A stretch of 64,000 bases of DNA from Cristatella mucedo (GCA_009760855.2 WPIO01000008.1:2765001-2829000), one strand, 5' to 3'. Positions 1 to 10,795 are shown, counted from the first letter of the stretch. Numbers and translations: made by a program. The notes: a model not told the origin generated them from the sequence alone.

Positions 1-2
1 CA

Positions 3-54
<52 letters not shown>
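1..54. repeat. (CTG)n trinucleotide microsatellite
   Basis: An uninterrupted CTG/CAG run of about 17 units opens the window and grades into CTC triplets up to about 67. It may continue to the left of the window. No coding frame around it looks like a gene. Confidence 0.95.
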
Positions 55-58
<4 letters not shown>

Positions 59-344
59 TCCTCCTCGTGTGAGAAAATCGCAGAAAAAGTCGTCCGATCG
101 GCCAGCGAATGTTACGTACGGCACGTGATGCTTCGATCATGCCGCGATGATCACGCGATGCTGAACTGATCGCTCGTTGAAGGCTTCGAAGCGCTACTGA
201 AGCAGCCCTCAAATCTGCATCAGTCCTCTACTGTGCCAGTCCGAGTGACGATTAGTGATTATATTTTTTGTGCGATTTTGCCAATAAAGATTTACATTTT
301 CACTCGTGTCTCTTTCGTGTGGGTGTCGATAATCGAAGTCAGCT

Positions 345-406
345 CAGACAGGCCCCCTGAGTAATTATCAGACAGGCCCCCTGAGTAATTATCAGACAGG
401 CCCCCG
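345..406. repeat. 24-bp tandem repeat, 2.5 units
   Basis: The unit begins CAGACAGGCCCCCTGAG and recurs at 345, 369 and (partial) 393. An AATAAA at about 283 lies just upstream, so this could be the edge of a retroelement. The units are adjacent with no spacers, so this is a plain minisatellite. Confidence 0.85.
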
Positions 407-589
407 TGCCCTGATTGAGTTCAAGCTCAATTGGGAATTCTCCAATCGAGCTGATATGTCGCGTGGCAAGTTCGTGATATATCGCCAGCTGCATCGCTCA
501 TCGTGAGCTCGTGGCTCGTTGCTTGCAGAATCTTCGGGGCTGCAGTGGGGCGTGTTGCTTGTGCTGACAACTCCCTGCTTGCTCTTACA

Positions 590-1900
590 TTATTAATAAT
601 AATAATAATGCAATGAAATTGTGCCCTCAGAGAACTCAATCTCTTTGTAGACACTTTACATTTGCTGCAAAGAATCGAAAGGTTAGTGTTAGCATGCTCA
701 ATGACAGCAAGCATACTATGGTTAGGGGTGACATGCACAGGGTCAGCATGGTAATATGGTTAGTGGCAGCATGCACAGTGTCGGCACGCACAGGCTCGAT
801 TGGTATGATCTATAATAGTTTTCGCATGCCTTTCAATGGACAGTCGGTCCTGATCTTCCACATGCTTTTTCAAGCTTGGGCTTAATAGACCTAGTTAGTT
901 TAACGTCTGCCGTAAACCAAAGGACTCTGGGCTAGGGCGCACACTGCGCTTAGTCGGAGGTGCAAACTCGTCGAGCATGTCAGCTGGTGTCGTCTTGTGG
1001 CAATCTACCAATGATGACAGGCCAGAAGCGGGATTGAACAGCAGAGGTGAAACAGAAATTCTCGCACGAACAGCATCGATGTCAAGGATCTTTTGAGTTT
1101 TTGCGATTCACGTGTGATTTTAGATGAGGAGGAGGGGGCACACATTGTAGACTGAATGAGATCTGGATGTGGTCAGATAAGCAGAATTTGGTAATAATAG
1201 GTAATGATAGCATGCAGTTGTAGGAGAAAATTTGGTCGAACGTGTGACCCTTGATGTGAGTAGGGCCATGCACATGAGCCACAAGAGACAATAAGTCAGT
1301 CAATTCACGAAATTCGGTGCTGAAGGAGTCAGAGGAGTTATCAAAATGAATATTTAAATCACCCATAACGAGAAAAGATCGATCTCATGCACACAGAATT
1401 TAAATGAGATCAGACTAATCTGAGATAAAGGAGGACTTGATACCTGGAGGACGATAAACTACTGCCACCATTAGTAGCTTGTTGTCGAGTGAACTCAAAA
1501 CATGAGATTCGAAAGTCTGCTTCGAGGGGACTGCAAACGGCTTGAAATTGATGTACGAGCGTGTAATCGTATCGACTCTTGGCGGTCACCCAGCGAGCCA
1601 GCCGGCTCTTAGCCAAACTAGCATGCAATTCACAAATCTCTTGACTCACTGAGAGAGATTGTAATCGTGCGAATCTAGAGACAGTATGGAGCACGAATTT
1701 CTGGGCTAGTCTCCGAGAAAAGGTCCCGAGCCGCACGAAAACGACAGCACTGAAGATTTGCGGCCTCTAGATTCATCTGCGAATGGCGATCAGCAGACAG
1801 TGACTCATTCAGCAGCTCATCCTTGCAAGAATAAGAGCACGAGACTGTTAAAATCAGACGATATGTCACGTGACGTTAATAGGCCACCGGGGTAGACGAC
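590..1900 (-). mobile_element. Decayed CR1/L2-like LINE: endonuclease remnant plus 3' tail
   Basis: On the minus strand, 1082-1366 encodes a typical C-terminal part of a LINE apurinic endonuclease: MGDLNIHFDN, then PTHIKGHTFDQI, then LSDHIQIS. These are the GDxN, GHTxD and SDH catalytic or structural motifs. Just upstream (about 1430-1530) another frame reads an AVVYRPPG segment of the same domain. After the endonuclease comes a linker (about 890-1080) of the kind found before the reverse transcriptase, but the RT itself is missing. The sequence jumps to the family 3' tail at 590-660, which holds the GCGCC..GGCGC-type stem-loop and ends in (ATT)n. It is internally deleted and frameshifted, so not active. 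Confidence 0.75.
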
Positions 1901-1999
1901 GGACGTACGTCTGCGAGAACGCGGTTTAGAATGCCTGCACCAAGATCCGTGCTTTTTCTAAGCACGGTCATGCCTTCTTTCGCAACACACGATTTTCCA

Positions 2000-3540
2000 A
2001 AATGCAAGTTAAGTGTAAAACTAAAGTAGGTTCAGAGGATTGGTGTAGAGATTTAAGAAGCAGATCCTTGCTGGTTTTCAAAGACCGATCGTAAATCCCG
2101 GAGCGAGGTGGGGCTCGTAGAATCGAAGATTCGTGATCCAGGGTCAACAATACCGTGGAGCGAAAGTGAACTCACATAACCTATTCACGCGGCCGGCAGG
2201 CAGCCTGTACACAATTCGACCTGTGGAATTAATTGCCTCATTGACACATTTATTTTCGCTGGTCAATCTTCAGTTCTGCCATTAAATTAGCTAGCCCTAA
2301 GGGAAGTCACGAGGCTCCCTCTGAGTGCTGGGCTTTTAAGCAGGCTCGGTTAGGGCAGCTGCTTACCTCTTGTCACACTGTCCTTGACCTTTCCTGAGAT
2401 ACTGACCGTCTTTGAAAATCTGTTGAAAGCTATCCACCGCTCCTCAAAAATGCATCCAAGCATATAAACCCAATTTTGTATCAAATTAGTATACTTTGTT
2501 TTACTGAAAATTGATTGCTCATACAGTGTGGGACACAAAGAGTATAAATAAAGTAAAAATCCCAACAAAAATTATAGTTGCCACGCTTTCATGCAAAAAC
2601 GAATGGCCAATCCGTACAAAAAGGCAACACAGTCACAGAGTGCATATCAGATAAAGAAAAACTGTAATGCCGCTCAAAGGTTTTTCACACGGTATTACAC
2701 ATACGAGGTCTTACTGACACCACCATTGTGTTGAAACCCAATTTGCTAAATATTTGTTCTGCAGGTCAACCTACGACCTATGACTGTGTGTGATTTCGGA
2801 TGCCTGTGAGAAAGTGTTTCTGTATACACCGGCGGCTGCACGTATCTTGAACGAATAGTTACAATAACAATATCATTAAGACTGGCTCGTTTAGTCCGCC
2901 TTAGGAGAACTAAATCTTTTTCCAAGCACTTCGGATAGGCTAAAATGGAAGCATATAAAGTGATGGATATTAATACCATTACTGTTTCACTTCGCATTTG
3001 CATGTGAAGGACGCATCAATAGGACAGAGATACGGCGGCGAGCAAAAGGTGTGAGTTTTTAGTTTGCTTGTCAACGTCTTCAGCTAAAAAATTTGCCTCG
3101 ATGTCAGTCAGTTGTATGCTTTGCGGCAAAAGGAGCTGAAGTTAGTATTTCGACAGAACTTGAGAGGCTGCTTAGAGGCGCAACTAAATGATGACAGTCA
3201 CAGGAGCAAAAGAGGATAGATGAGCATATGTAGGCCGGAGGTGAGCAATGGCGAGATGTAATAGAGGGCGATGGGTGGCACCGCTGCACTGGGTGGAATG
3301 CTTGCTTGGGACACTGTGTGCAGGTGAATGAGAAAAGTAAAAAGGTGATTTAATTTTTTCCAGCGGATTCATAGCGGCAGCCAAGAATTAAATGGGCAAC
3401 AGTCAGTTGCGCCTTAGAGCTTGAGCTGAGTTGAGCTTTAGACCTCTGGTAAAGCAGTTATGAGGTATTAGGGCCGTTAAGAGGTGCTCTGATTGCGCTA
3501 CGACAAGCCTTAGAATTCACTCCCGACTGACGTCACGACA
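2000..3540. other. Intergenic DNA with no recognised gene
   Basis: About 1.5 kb of unique-looking sequence. The open frames here (up to 85 codons) have no recognisable domain or consistent codon bias. I see no repeat that recurs elsewhere in the window. Confidence 0.5.
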
Positions 3541-3800
3541 TCCCCTGACTAGTCGACATTTAAAAAGAGACTAACATTTTCATCACGGCATTTATTGAGT
3601 CCTTTTGATCCGCCTTTTAAGCGCTTATGCATGCCGACACTGTGCATGCTGCCACTAACCATATTGGCATGACCCCTCTTCACGTGTCATGCTTGTTGAC
3701 ACTGTGCGTGTTATCAGTAACAACTCGATAATTCTTTCTTTACAGCAAATATAAAGTGCCTAGAAAGAGAATAAGTTCTCTGATGGGACTGTACAAATAT
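3540..3800 (+). mobile_element. LINE 3' untranslated region and tail, plus strand
   Basis: The stretch contains the run of GACACTGTGCATGCTGCCACTAAC-type repeats found downstream of the RT at 53600-53720. It ends in the family stem-loop (AAAGTGCCTAGAAAGAG..TTCTCTGATGGGACT) at about 3755-3805. It is a 5'-truncated LINE insertion without coding sequence. Confidence 0.7.
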
Positions 3801-4639
3801 ATTGTTATCGCGATAGTCGTACGCCTGGGCTGGTTCTTGGAGCCAGTGAACATCCCGTCGCTGTCCAAAACACTTCTCTACGCTAAGGATTTGGACTTGC
3901 TAGCTTAAGGTCAAGGGCGCTCTTCTGCGCCTCCGTATTCCGCTACTGTCGCGGCATGACTGCTTGCAGCGCCGGTGCTGCGCACGCAAGCCGCTAGCCG
4001 CGCGATACCGAGGCTCGCAGCGTCGCCTCGCTCGATACCGAGGCTCGCTCGCTCGAGCGACGGCAGGGACTGGCACCTTTTTCGATTCCCGTGTCTTCAG
4101 TCTACTAAGTACGGACGTAAAAAAAATCCACTAAACCGCGCTTGTAACAGTATATAGCGGCTTATCTCGCGACGCACCTCACTAGCGCCACCGAGCGTTC
4201 CCGTTACGTCGTCACTCGCCGGCCACCCGTAGACATAATGTCGGCCTACTATGCGTGCCGCGGACGTCAATCGGCGGCCGAACGACGATCTAAAGCAGAG
4301 GTCGGCAAAGGTTTCGGACTACTAGGTCGTTTCAGGAAGTCAAGAAGGCACACTAGGTCAGAAGAAACCACGCCCACTCCCCTCCCGGCCGGCCGGCGGA
4401 GTAGGCGTAGCCAGCCGACAAACAAACAGTCGCAACGGTCGCACAGATGCCCACGGCAACTATATATCAATTTTTAGTGAACATTGCGATATCATTCTTC
4501 AGAACTTGTGTCTGTAGAGCAGGGGTCTTCGAACCTTTCGGACTAATTGACCATTTCAGGAGGTCAACAAGGCAAACAAGGGCAGAAGAAACCACGCCCA
4601 CTTCGCTGGGTCAGAGGAGTGGGCGTGGCCAGACGAGCC

Positions 4640-4760
4640 AATAATAATAATAATTCGCTTGATAAAGCGCCCTCAGAGAACTTAATCTCTCTCTAGGCGC
4701 TTTACATTTGCTGCAAAGTGAAATGCAATTGAATGATAAGTAAAATCATGCTTGAAGACA
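4640..4760 (-). mobile_element. LINE 3' tail, minus strand
   Basis: An (ATT)n run, then the family stem-loop in reverse (AAAGCGCCCTCAGAG..CTCTAGGCGCTTTAC), then the TTTGCTGCAAAGTGAAATG segment shared with 32440-32540 and 53740-53830. Confidence 0.8.
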
Positions 4761-4885
4761 GTCGCAACAGACGCACAGACAGGCGTGCACTGCAGTTATA
4801 GGGGTACGCATTCATCATCCCTTCCCGGTCAGACTTCCGTTTCCTAATAGCGCCTGACGTCAGTTCTAAAAATGAACATGGGCCA

Positions 4886-5060
4886 TGTTGTAGGTATATG
4901 CCCTTTTATAACATTTCCAACGTCTCAGATACTCGCTAACGCTCGTACCTTCAAAGTTTTCATTGAAAATGTTCCAAAAATGGCAAATACCTACAACATG
5001 AATTTATTACTTACAGTTTTTCACTTGATTGTTAAACAACAGACTTTTTTAATCTATATA
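4886..5060 (+). repeat. Polinton left terminal inverted repeat
   Basis: It begins TGTTGTAGGTATATGCC and matches the reverse complement of 15355-15535 over its whole length with a few indels. Within the TIR, the first 17 bases are mirrored at 4982-4998 (GGCAAATACCTACAACA), so the outer 113 bp is itself a fold-back. Confidence 0.9.
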
Positions 5061-5108
5061 ATAGTAAGACAATTTTATTTTTAAGAACTTATTTACTATT
5101 TATTTTAA

Positions 5109-5716
5109 ATGCCTTTGTCTTATATTTCTAGAACATTGTTTAGAAGAAAAGGAGAAAAAGCAAAAGATTGGAAAAATTGTGTCAATAAAATATTGTATTC
5201 TTATTCTATAAAAATTGTTGAAATACCTAAAAAAGTTAAAGAACTTGGTATGTTTGTTACAAAGTATACTTTTTTAGAAGATAACACATGTTTGTTTGAT
5301 CAAATTTGTAGGGTTTTGATTTTAATATACTATTATGTAATATTGCTAGAAAAGCATTTCATTGGAGAGAAATGTTAGTTAAAATAAATAGGAGTTTGGA
5401 AACTAATAGTATGTCTTGGGAGAATAAATATCATGAAATCATTAGGATTCGTTCCAAGTTACAAAATATAAAATATGCATATTGTATCCATAATAATTTG
5501 AATTGCATTCGTGATAAAGATGAGGAATCTTGGAAATCTAAGAGGGATTATAAAAAAGAACTTAAGGAATTGGGTGTACCAACAATTATAGTAACAGATT
5601 ATGATTATGATTTTGCTATTGAAAATAGTAATAGCAGTGGTAGTTGTGATTGCTTTTTTCCAAAATGCAGTCATTGTTATGATTCTCTTTATAGATCTAG
5701 AAGACATTGGCAGTAA
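5109..5716 (+). pseudogene. Orphan plus-strand gene next to the left TIR, frameshifted
   Basis: Two overlapping frames, 5109-5378 and 5372-5716, look like one gene split by a frameshift near 5330-5380. The first begins about 49 bp inside the TIR. The second frame is lysine-rich with several cysteines towards its end (CDCFFPKCSHC), which could bind metal. I recognise no family. Base composition matches the rest of the element, so it is probably a native element gene. It is transcribed towards the integrase gene. Confidence 0.4.
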
Positions 5717-5742
5717 AATTAATTAATTAATATAGGACAAGC

Positions 5743-6147
5743 ATGTCAGATCTAAGAACGAAATTTGCTAACGACAAATACAATTGAATACTTACAGATA
5801 ACGAAAGAATTAGAAGTTGTTTAACTAAATTAATAAGAATTAGATTTTGTTTTCAATTTATAAGTATTAAATTAACTCTTGCAATTACTGTAATCAGTAC
5901 CTATATTCCAAAGTATGATGATTTATCTCATGTAGTAACTGTTTTAGGAAGTCTAGCAACAATGATAATATCAATTGAAAGCACCATATCCCAAATTGAT
6001 TGAAGAAAACGTTCTAATCTTCAATCAAATCTTAACTTTGTTTCAAAGATCATATATGTGTTGGATGATACTAATGTAAATAAAGAAGAATTTGATCAAA
6101 TAATTGTAGAACAATTAGATAGTCCAAGTGGCTCTAAACCTGCTTAA
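5743..6147 (+). pseudogene. Predicted two-helix membrane protein, two in-frame TGA
   Basis: From the ATG at 5743 a frame of 134 codons is open except for TGA at 5785-5787 and TGA at 6001-6003. Two hydrophobic stretches stand out: about residues 37-60 (rich in I, L, T and V) and about 68-82 (VVTVLGSLATMIIS). They suggest a membrane hairpin flanked by charged ends. It ends at 6145-6147 and overlaps the 3' end of the integrase gene (6134) by 14 bp on the opposite strand. The layout resembles small SLATT/DUF4231-type two-TM proteins, but that is a guess from shape only. Confidence 0.4.
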
Positions 6148-7146
6148 TAACTTGTAACTCCTCTCTGACGAAACTTCTTTTAGCGTCATTTACGAAAGAA
6201 TTACTCGGTTGTTCTTTCATTACCATTATTCTAACAATAGTATGTTTAGTTAAACTCCATATCAGATCTGTTGCTCTTATTCTTCTTTCGTCTTCTTCTT
6301 CACTCGGTTCTAGTTAATATCTAGCACTTGCTCCAAGTTCTAATAATTTTTCTTGTTCTACTTTTCGTTGATATTTTGGTTTCTTTAGTTTTACTATTTA
6401 TTTTTTTATTGCTTTAGAAGGTTTTTCACCAGTTTTTCTTGTATTACTATTATTTAGATAATCAATAACTTTTTCAAGCATGATTTTACTTACTATTCTA
6501 TTGCGTATCACTTTGCAGCAAATGTAAAGCGCCTAGAAAGAGATTAAGTTCTCTGAGGGCGCTTTATCAAGTGCAATATTATTATTATTATTATTATTAT
6601 TAATCTTTGGTAAATTATCAATCCACTCTTTGTTTCTAGTATAATCTCCTTTATTAATACTTTATAATTATTTTTCATATTGTGCAATAAATGCTCCCTC
6701 TGCTACTGTTCGATTAATTCTCTCAACCATAGCAACACTCTTTTTACTAGTACCTTCTTCTATCACACGTGTAGCATGTCTTTTCATTTCTTTCGTGAAC
6801 TCCCCTTTAAACTCTGATCCTGGATCTACTGTTATCTTCTTTGGCCATTCTAAAGGTCATTTACTATAAATATCTATTATTGCTTGTGTTGCTTTTTTAG
6901 AAGACTTTGTTTTAAGTGGTCTTGAATCATTGTATCTACTAGCAACATCAATTACACTCAAAGCATATTTATATCCAGAATCATTCGGCATATATATATA
7001 ATGTCTGCTTGATGGCTTTCATTAGGTGCAACAATATTAAAGAAACCTTGTGGAATCTCCTTGGGTCTTGGTTTGAATACTTGACTTATATCTGAGTCAG
7101 GATTAAATTGACCTTTTTTTCTTTCTTTTAGAGTTAAAAATGACAT
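6134..7146 (-). pseudogene. Polinton retroviral-type (rve) integrase, broken and interrupted
   Basis: The DDE-family integrase that inserts Polinton DNA. The N-terminal part (from 7146) leads into ESHQADII, the first catalytic Asp region. Next comes the strand/helix with VIDVASRYND, then TVDPGSEFKGEF with the second catalytic Asp, then VERINRTVAEGAF with the catalytic Glu. The C-terminal part carries the Polinton signature RRIRATDLIWSL followed by RSFVREELQVI near the end. Breaks: a two-base slip in a TA run near 6997 shifts the frame; TGA sits before PLEWPKK where this family usually has Arg; stops follow QYEK; a LINE tail of about 130 bp (6470-6602) splits the gene before its C-terminal domain. 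Family identification is firm; function is lost. Confidence 0.85.
6470..6602 (+). mobile_element. LINE 3' tail inserted in the Polinton integrase
   Basis: The sequence runs from CATGATTTTACTTAC through TTTGCAGCAAATG and the AAAGCGCCTAGAAAGAG stem-loop to (ATT)n at 6580-6600. It is nearly the same as 53733-53855. Integrase coding sequence continues on both sides, so the LINE jumped in after the Polinton had integrated. Confidence 0.85.
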
Positions 7147-7164
7147 TCTATAGAGAATGGAAAT

Positions 7165-7551
7165 ATTTTGTGATATTTGTTGAAAACATTTAGTGAGTTA
7201 GAATACCTTGAATCAGGTCATACTTATTGTAAACCACATAAAAGAAAAAACCAAAACAAAAGTATGAAATTCGTTGTGATATATGTGATCTTGATATGAA
7301 TGAAACTGAATTTGATTATAGTCTTTTACGTAATGATGAAATTATTATTGGGTTATACTGTAACATAAATTCTAATACATTCAAAAAAAAGAAACCGTCT
7401 AAATTATGCTCTTTAGTTAAGAAACACTTAAAAAGGATGCCTATCAACTTCGTGTTTACATTACTGTTTAGATCCTGAAGCTATTAGTGCTATTTCAAAA
7501 CTATTACCGTTAGTTAAAGGTAAGCGAAAAGCAAATAAGTTAAAAGAGTGA
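7165..7551 (+). pseudogene. Small Cys-rich plus-strand ORF remnant
   Basis: Two CDIC motifs (about 7170 and 7275) lie in neighbouring frames, followed by an open frame 7296-7478 and a continuation to the stop near 7551 after a further slip. Paired CxxC motifs suggest a small zinc-binding protein, as found among accessory genes of viruses and Polintons. It is divergent from the integrase gene, with only about 20 bp between them. Function unknown. Confidence 0.35.
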
Positions 7552-7578
7552 ATAGTTTTAATTACTCATCTATACTTT

Positions 7579-8441
7579 TCAGGAGGTTACATAACTAACC
7601 AAGAGGTTTACCATTAAATTTCCAAGATCATCAATGAAGTAATAATCAGTTGGTATTTTAGTGAAATATGCATAATAATTTAAGTCCACGCTTCCACTTG
7701 GTGAAGTATTTATTGCTCTTATTTCACCAGATACAACACTTGTATCACTACCAGGTCTAAGAAATACACAATTAGATGCTCCAACAACCATAGCACTTAA
7801 TACCATTATTGGTGGAGCTGTTTTATTTGTCCATGAATAAGTTGTGGATAAATTAATAATTGAATTCATAGATTTAGGATTCATTGAGATCGTTAATACT
7901 TCTGTTATTTTTTAAACTGTTTTATGTACATAATTTTGTGTAGCAACATCAGAAGGATTAACAGGTTCAGCAACATTAGTAATTGAGTTACCTCCCATAT
8001 TTATACTTGTCGTTGAAGGATAAGCTTTTAGTAAAACATCTCTTTTCATTCCTCCATGCGTAACGCAAAAGTCGTCATTTAATACAACTGGATTTCCATT
8101 ACCTGAATTCCAGTAATTAGATGTTAAAAGTAACTATTCATGTTTAAATCACCCGTCATTTTATCACCTGATTTTTTAACATAATTATTTATCTGACTAA
8201 CATTAACACCATCAGTAGGATTTACTCCTGCACCAAGATTTGTAATAGGCTTACCACTAAGATTTAATGATCCTGTTGAATTAACTATAAAATTAGCATC
8301 TGCATAGGACTTTGTCACTGCATCACCATCATTAACAGGATCAGATAAATTTATAATTATATTTCCACCTGCATCAAGATCTGATAGTATATTACCATTA
8401 GCTTGTGATACATAATCTTCACTGTGAAACTTTCTGTTCAT
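7579..8441 (-). pseudogene. Phage tail-fibre-like protein, frameshifted
   Basis: The minus-strand frame 8124-8441 holds two copies of a repeat familiar from phage tail fibres: an asparagine/glycine stretch, ITNL or similar, a Pro-containing turn, D-A-V/G-V and an aromatic/Asn end (NLSDPVNDGDAVTKSYADAN, then PITNLGAGVNPTDGVNVSQ), then KSGDKMTGDLNMN. After a frameshift near 8120 a further repeat follows (NSITNVAEPVNPSDVATQNY, about 7930-7990). A TAA at 7912-7914 precedes the C-terminal frame 7579-7884, which is rich in beta-prone residues. In phages such repeats form trimeric fibre shafts with a receptor-binding head. Here the role would be host attachment of the virion; this is inferred from the repeat alone. 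Confidence 0.65.
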
Positions 8442-8567
8442 CTATATAATTGTTTATTAATAATTTGGATCTATCTAACACTCCTCTAACTACTGGAACT
8501 ATTCTAGCAAATCTAAAAGGATCTTAATCCTCCACAACTTGTATTTCTAATTTTTTTATATAATGTT

Positions 8568-9203
8568 TTATATCATAACCCTTACTTTTTTATTGTTAAA
8601 TCTACCATATTCACTTATTATATCAAACTCAAAATCAAAATACTTTTCTTCTCTAAGAAGTAACATAAACAATGGTGTTCTAACTGGCATATCAAATTCA
8701 AATTTTTTAGGCATTCTAACATTACCTGCTGCTATGTAGTCTACAGGCACATCGTTATAATTTAATCCAGGAGCACAAATCTCAAACTCAAAGTAAACAC
8801 ACCTACTTAATTTTAAAACATGCAATCCAAGTAAACACTGTGCTAAGTATTGTTTTGGAATAAATTCTTCAACAATGCTTCTACTCCATAAACATTTTAT
8901 TTCTACTAGTGTATCACTATCAATTATACCATCAGGGGAATACCTATAAACTCCATCACTGGTAAAACAATCATTTGCGTTCTCAATCTTTCTATCAAGT
9001 TCCATTTCTAGAAATTTAGTAGCAATTGGTTCAAAAAACTTTCCAAATAAAATTTGAGGAAATCTCATGGAAGAGTTATTGGCAATATATTTTTTTAGTT
9101 TTCTATTTGCAATTAATTCCATATCACAACTAATTTTTGCTCCAAAAACCATATCATTTCCTAAAACAGAATAAACTTCTGATCCACCAATATTCAATGA
9201 CAT
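8568..9203 (-). CDS. YqaJ/lambda-exonuclease-like PD-(D/E)XK nuclease
   Basis: An intact 211-residue frame, the only long one in the element without a lesion. The core reads FGKFFEPIATKF (the usual RG..E.A helix position), then YSPDGIIDSDTLVEIKC. The latter gives the catalytic Asp of SPDG and the ExK of VEIKC, the PD-(D/E)XK signature of YqaJ-type viral recombinases. It is followed by the QYLAQCLLGLHV helix where family members have Q..GQ. Such nucleases resect DNA ends for recombination or replication in dsDNA viruses. It sits between the capsid and fibre genes. I chose the ATG at 9203, which starts the open frame; no better start is visible. Confidence 0.75.
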   Translation of the reverse strand: MSLNIGGSEVYSVLGNDMVFGAKISCDMELIANRKLKKYIANNSSMRFPQILFGKFFEPIATKFLEMELDRKIENANDCFTSDGVYRYSPDGIIDSDTLVEIKCLWSRSIVEEFIPKQYLAQCLLGLHVLKLSRCVYFEFEICAPGLNYNDVPVDYIAAGNVRMPKKFEFDMPVRTPLFMLLLREEKYFDFEFDIISEYGRFNNKKVRVMI

Positions 9204-9266
9204 AGATTTTTTCCACTCATCTGATGCTTGAATAAAAAAAATTGTGCATGATATCTAGTAATTAAA

Positions 9267-10795
9267 ATTTATTTAGATATCTGTTGCATCATAAACAGTC
9301 AATCCTCTATTACAAGTGAAGTTTGAACTATTTCCAGTAGGCATTAGTTCTACAGTGTTCTCACAAATAGTTAGATAATGCAAGATTAGCGTTGTACCAA
9401 CATCAACTGTAATATTGAATTCAGTTGTTACATCCAAAAGTGATGCTACTCTAAGAGGTTCATCATTGTATTGCAAGTCAATAACATGAATAGGGTAAAG
9501 AGTTATCCATTCAGGATAAGTAACACCAACTGGTTCAGTTACTTCATTCAGTCCAAGATATTGTTTTCTAAACGTTGTAAAATCCATATATGCAGTTGAA
9601 CATTTCCAGTTTTTGGTAAGTTACTCCTTGTAACGCTATGATATTGTTTTGATCCATTAGCAATAACACTAACGCTTTTGATATCGCAAAGGTTATAAGT
9701 ACAAGGATTATCCGTATAACTGTTGTATTTATTATAGTTTTGAGCAGCAACAATCAACCGCCTAACTTTATCAATATTATTTTGTACAGATAGTGTTCTA
9801 GTATATCTAGTACCTTGGTTTGTACTATTTACAGTAACATTTTCATATCGCCTAACTCTATAGTTTAATTTTAGTTTCTTATATCTCTCACTTGAAATGT
9901 CAGCAAGTGCCCTTTGAATACTTTCTTTAGGAGTTACACATGGAACCATTAGTCTCATTTTCGACATTTAAATTTTAAATCCGGACCAAACACAATTCCC
10001 ATTTGCAAAAGCAACACCTCTAGTAGCAATTGCATTATCTTAGGTTGCTGCTGTTCCATTTACACCAGTCATAATAGCATCAATATCACTTCCTCCAACG
10101 CGTGTCATTACAAGAGTAAATGGAATATTATAAAGAATTGTATTCATATCAGCACAAAATCCAGAAATTCTTGATAGAGGAAGTAAAATACTAAATGTTC
10201 CAACTGTATCAATAAGATTGTTCATAATACACCTTCTATACATAAATCCGATATTATTAGCAACTGCTCCAGACGCAGCAGGACGTATAAAGACTAGTTA
10301 AAACCAGATCATCTAGGGAAGTTGCCTCATCCTTTTCCAACCAGTTGCAGGTCCTTCAGTTCTGTTAAAATCATTTGGATAACATAGCAATCCCATTAGT
10401 GTTGAAACGGTTCCTACTCCTTGCGTCAATCAAATATTTTCAACTTCTTCAGTACCAAGTCTAACTCTCATACTGTTAGACAACCAAGCATCTGCATTAT
10501 TAACAAGACCAGCAGCAAGTTTTCTTACAGGAGCACCATAAGGAATAACACCATTAGCATCAGCAGAACCTGTAGGAACTTGCAGTTGACCTTCAAGCAG
10601 TAGATATGCGTCAGACAACACAGAACAAGTTTGTTGTTCACCAGGAACAATGAATGTAACTAGTTTGCCAGCAATACTATCAGCTTCATTTCCATTCGTT
10701 TGGTAAAACTCTCTGTATTCGTAATCCTTAATTTTGTAATTAGGAAAACTAGGATCACTTAAATCGAGTATACTTTCAATAGGAGCACTTGCCAT
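9267..10795 (-). pseudogene. Double-jelly-roll major capsid protein, several breaks
   Basis: The product would form the virion shell. The frame starts at 10795 (MASAPIESILDL) and runs through EYREFYQTNGNEAD to a TGA near 10430. Later frames carry the hallmark of Polinton/PLV capsid proteins: LLPLSRISGFCADMN near 10180, then an Arg/Asp-Ala-Ile segment, then RLMVPCVTP near 9945, YRVRRYEN near 9855 and LYPIHVIDLQYND near 9490. Breaks: TGA after the first 121 codons, TAG and TAA near 10290-10315, TAA near 10040 and near 9970, and a frameshift near 9580. Order of motifs and total length (about 500 codons) fit the family. Identification rests on recalled family motifs, not a search. Confidence 0.75.

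Noticed and set aside
345..406. Short direct repeats as a possible CRISPR-like array
   Set aside because: Units are contiguous with no spacers and the genome is eukaryotic; a minisatellite.
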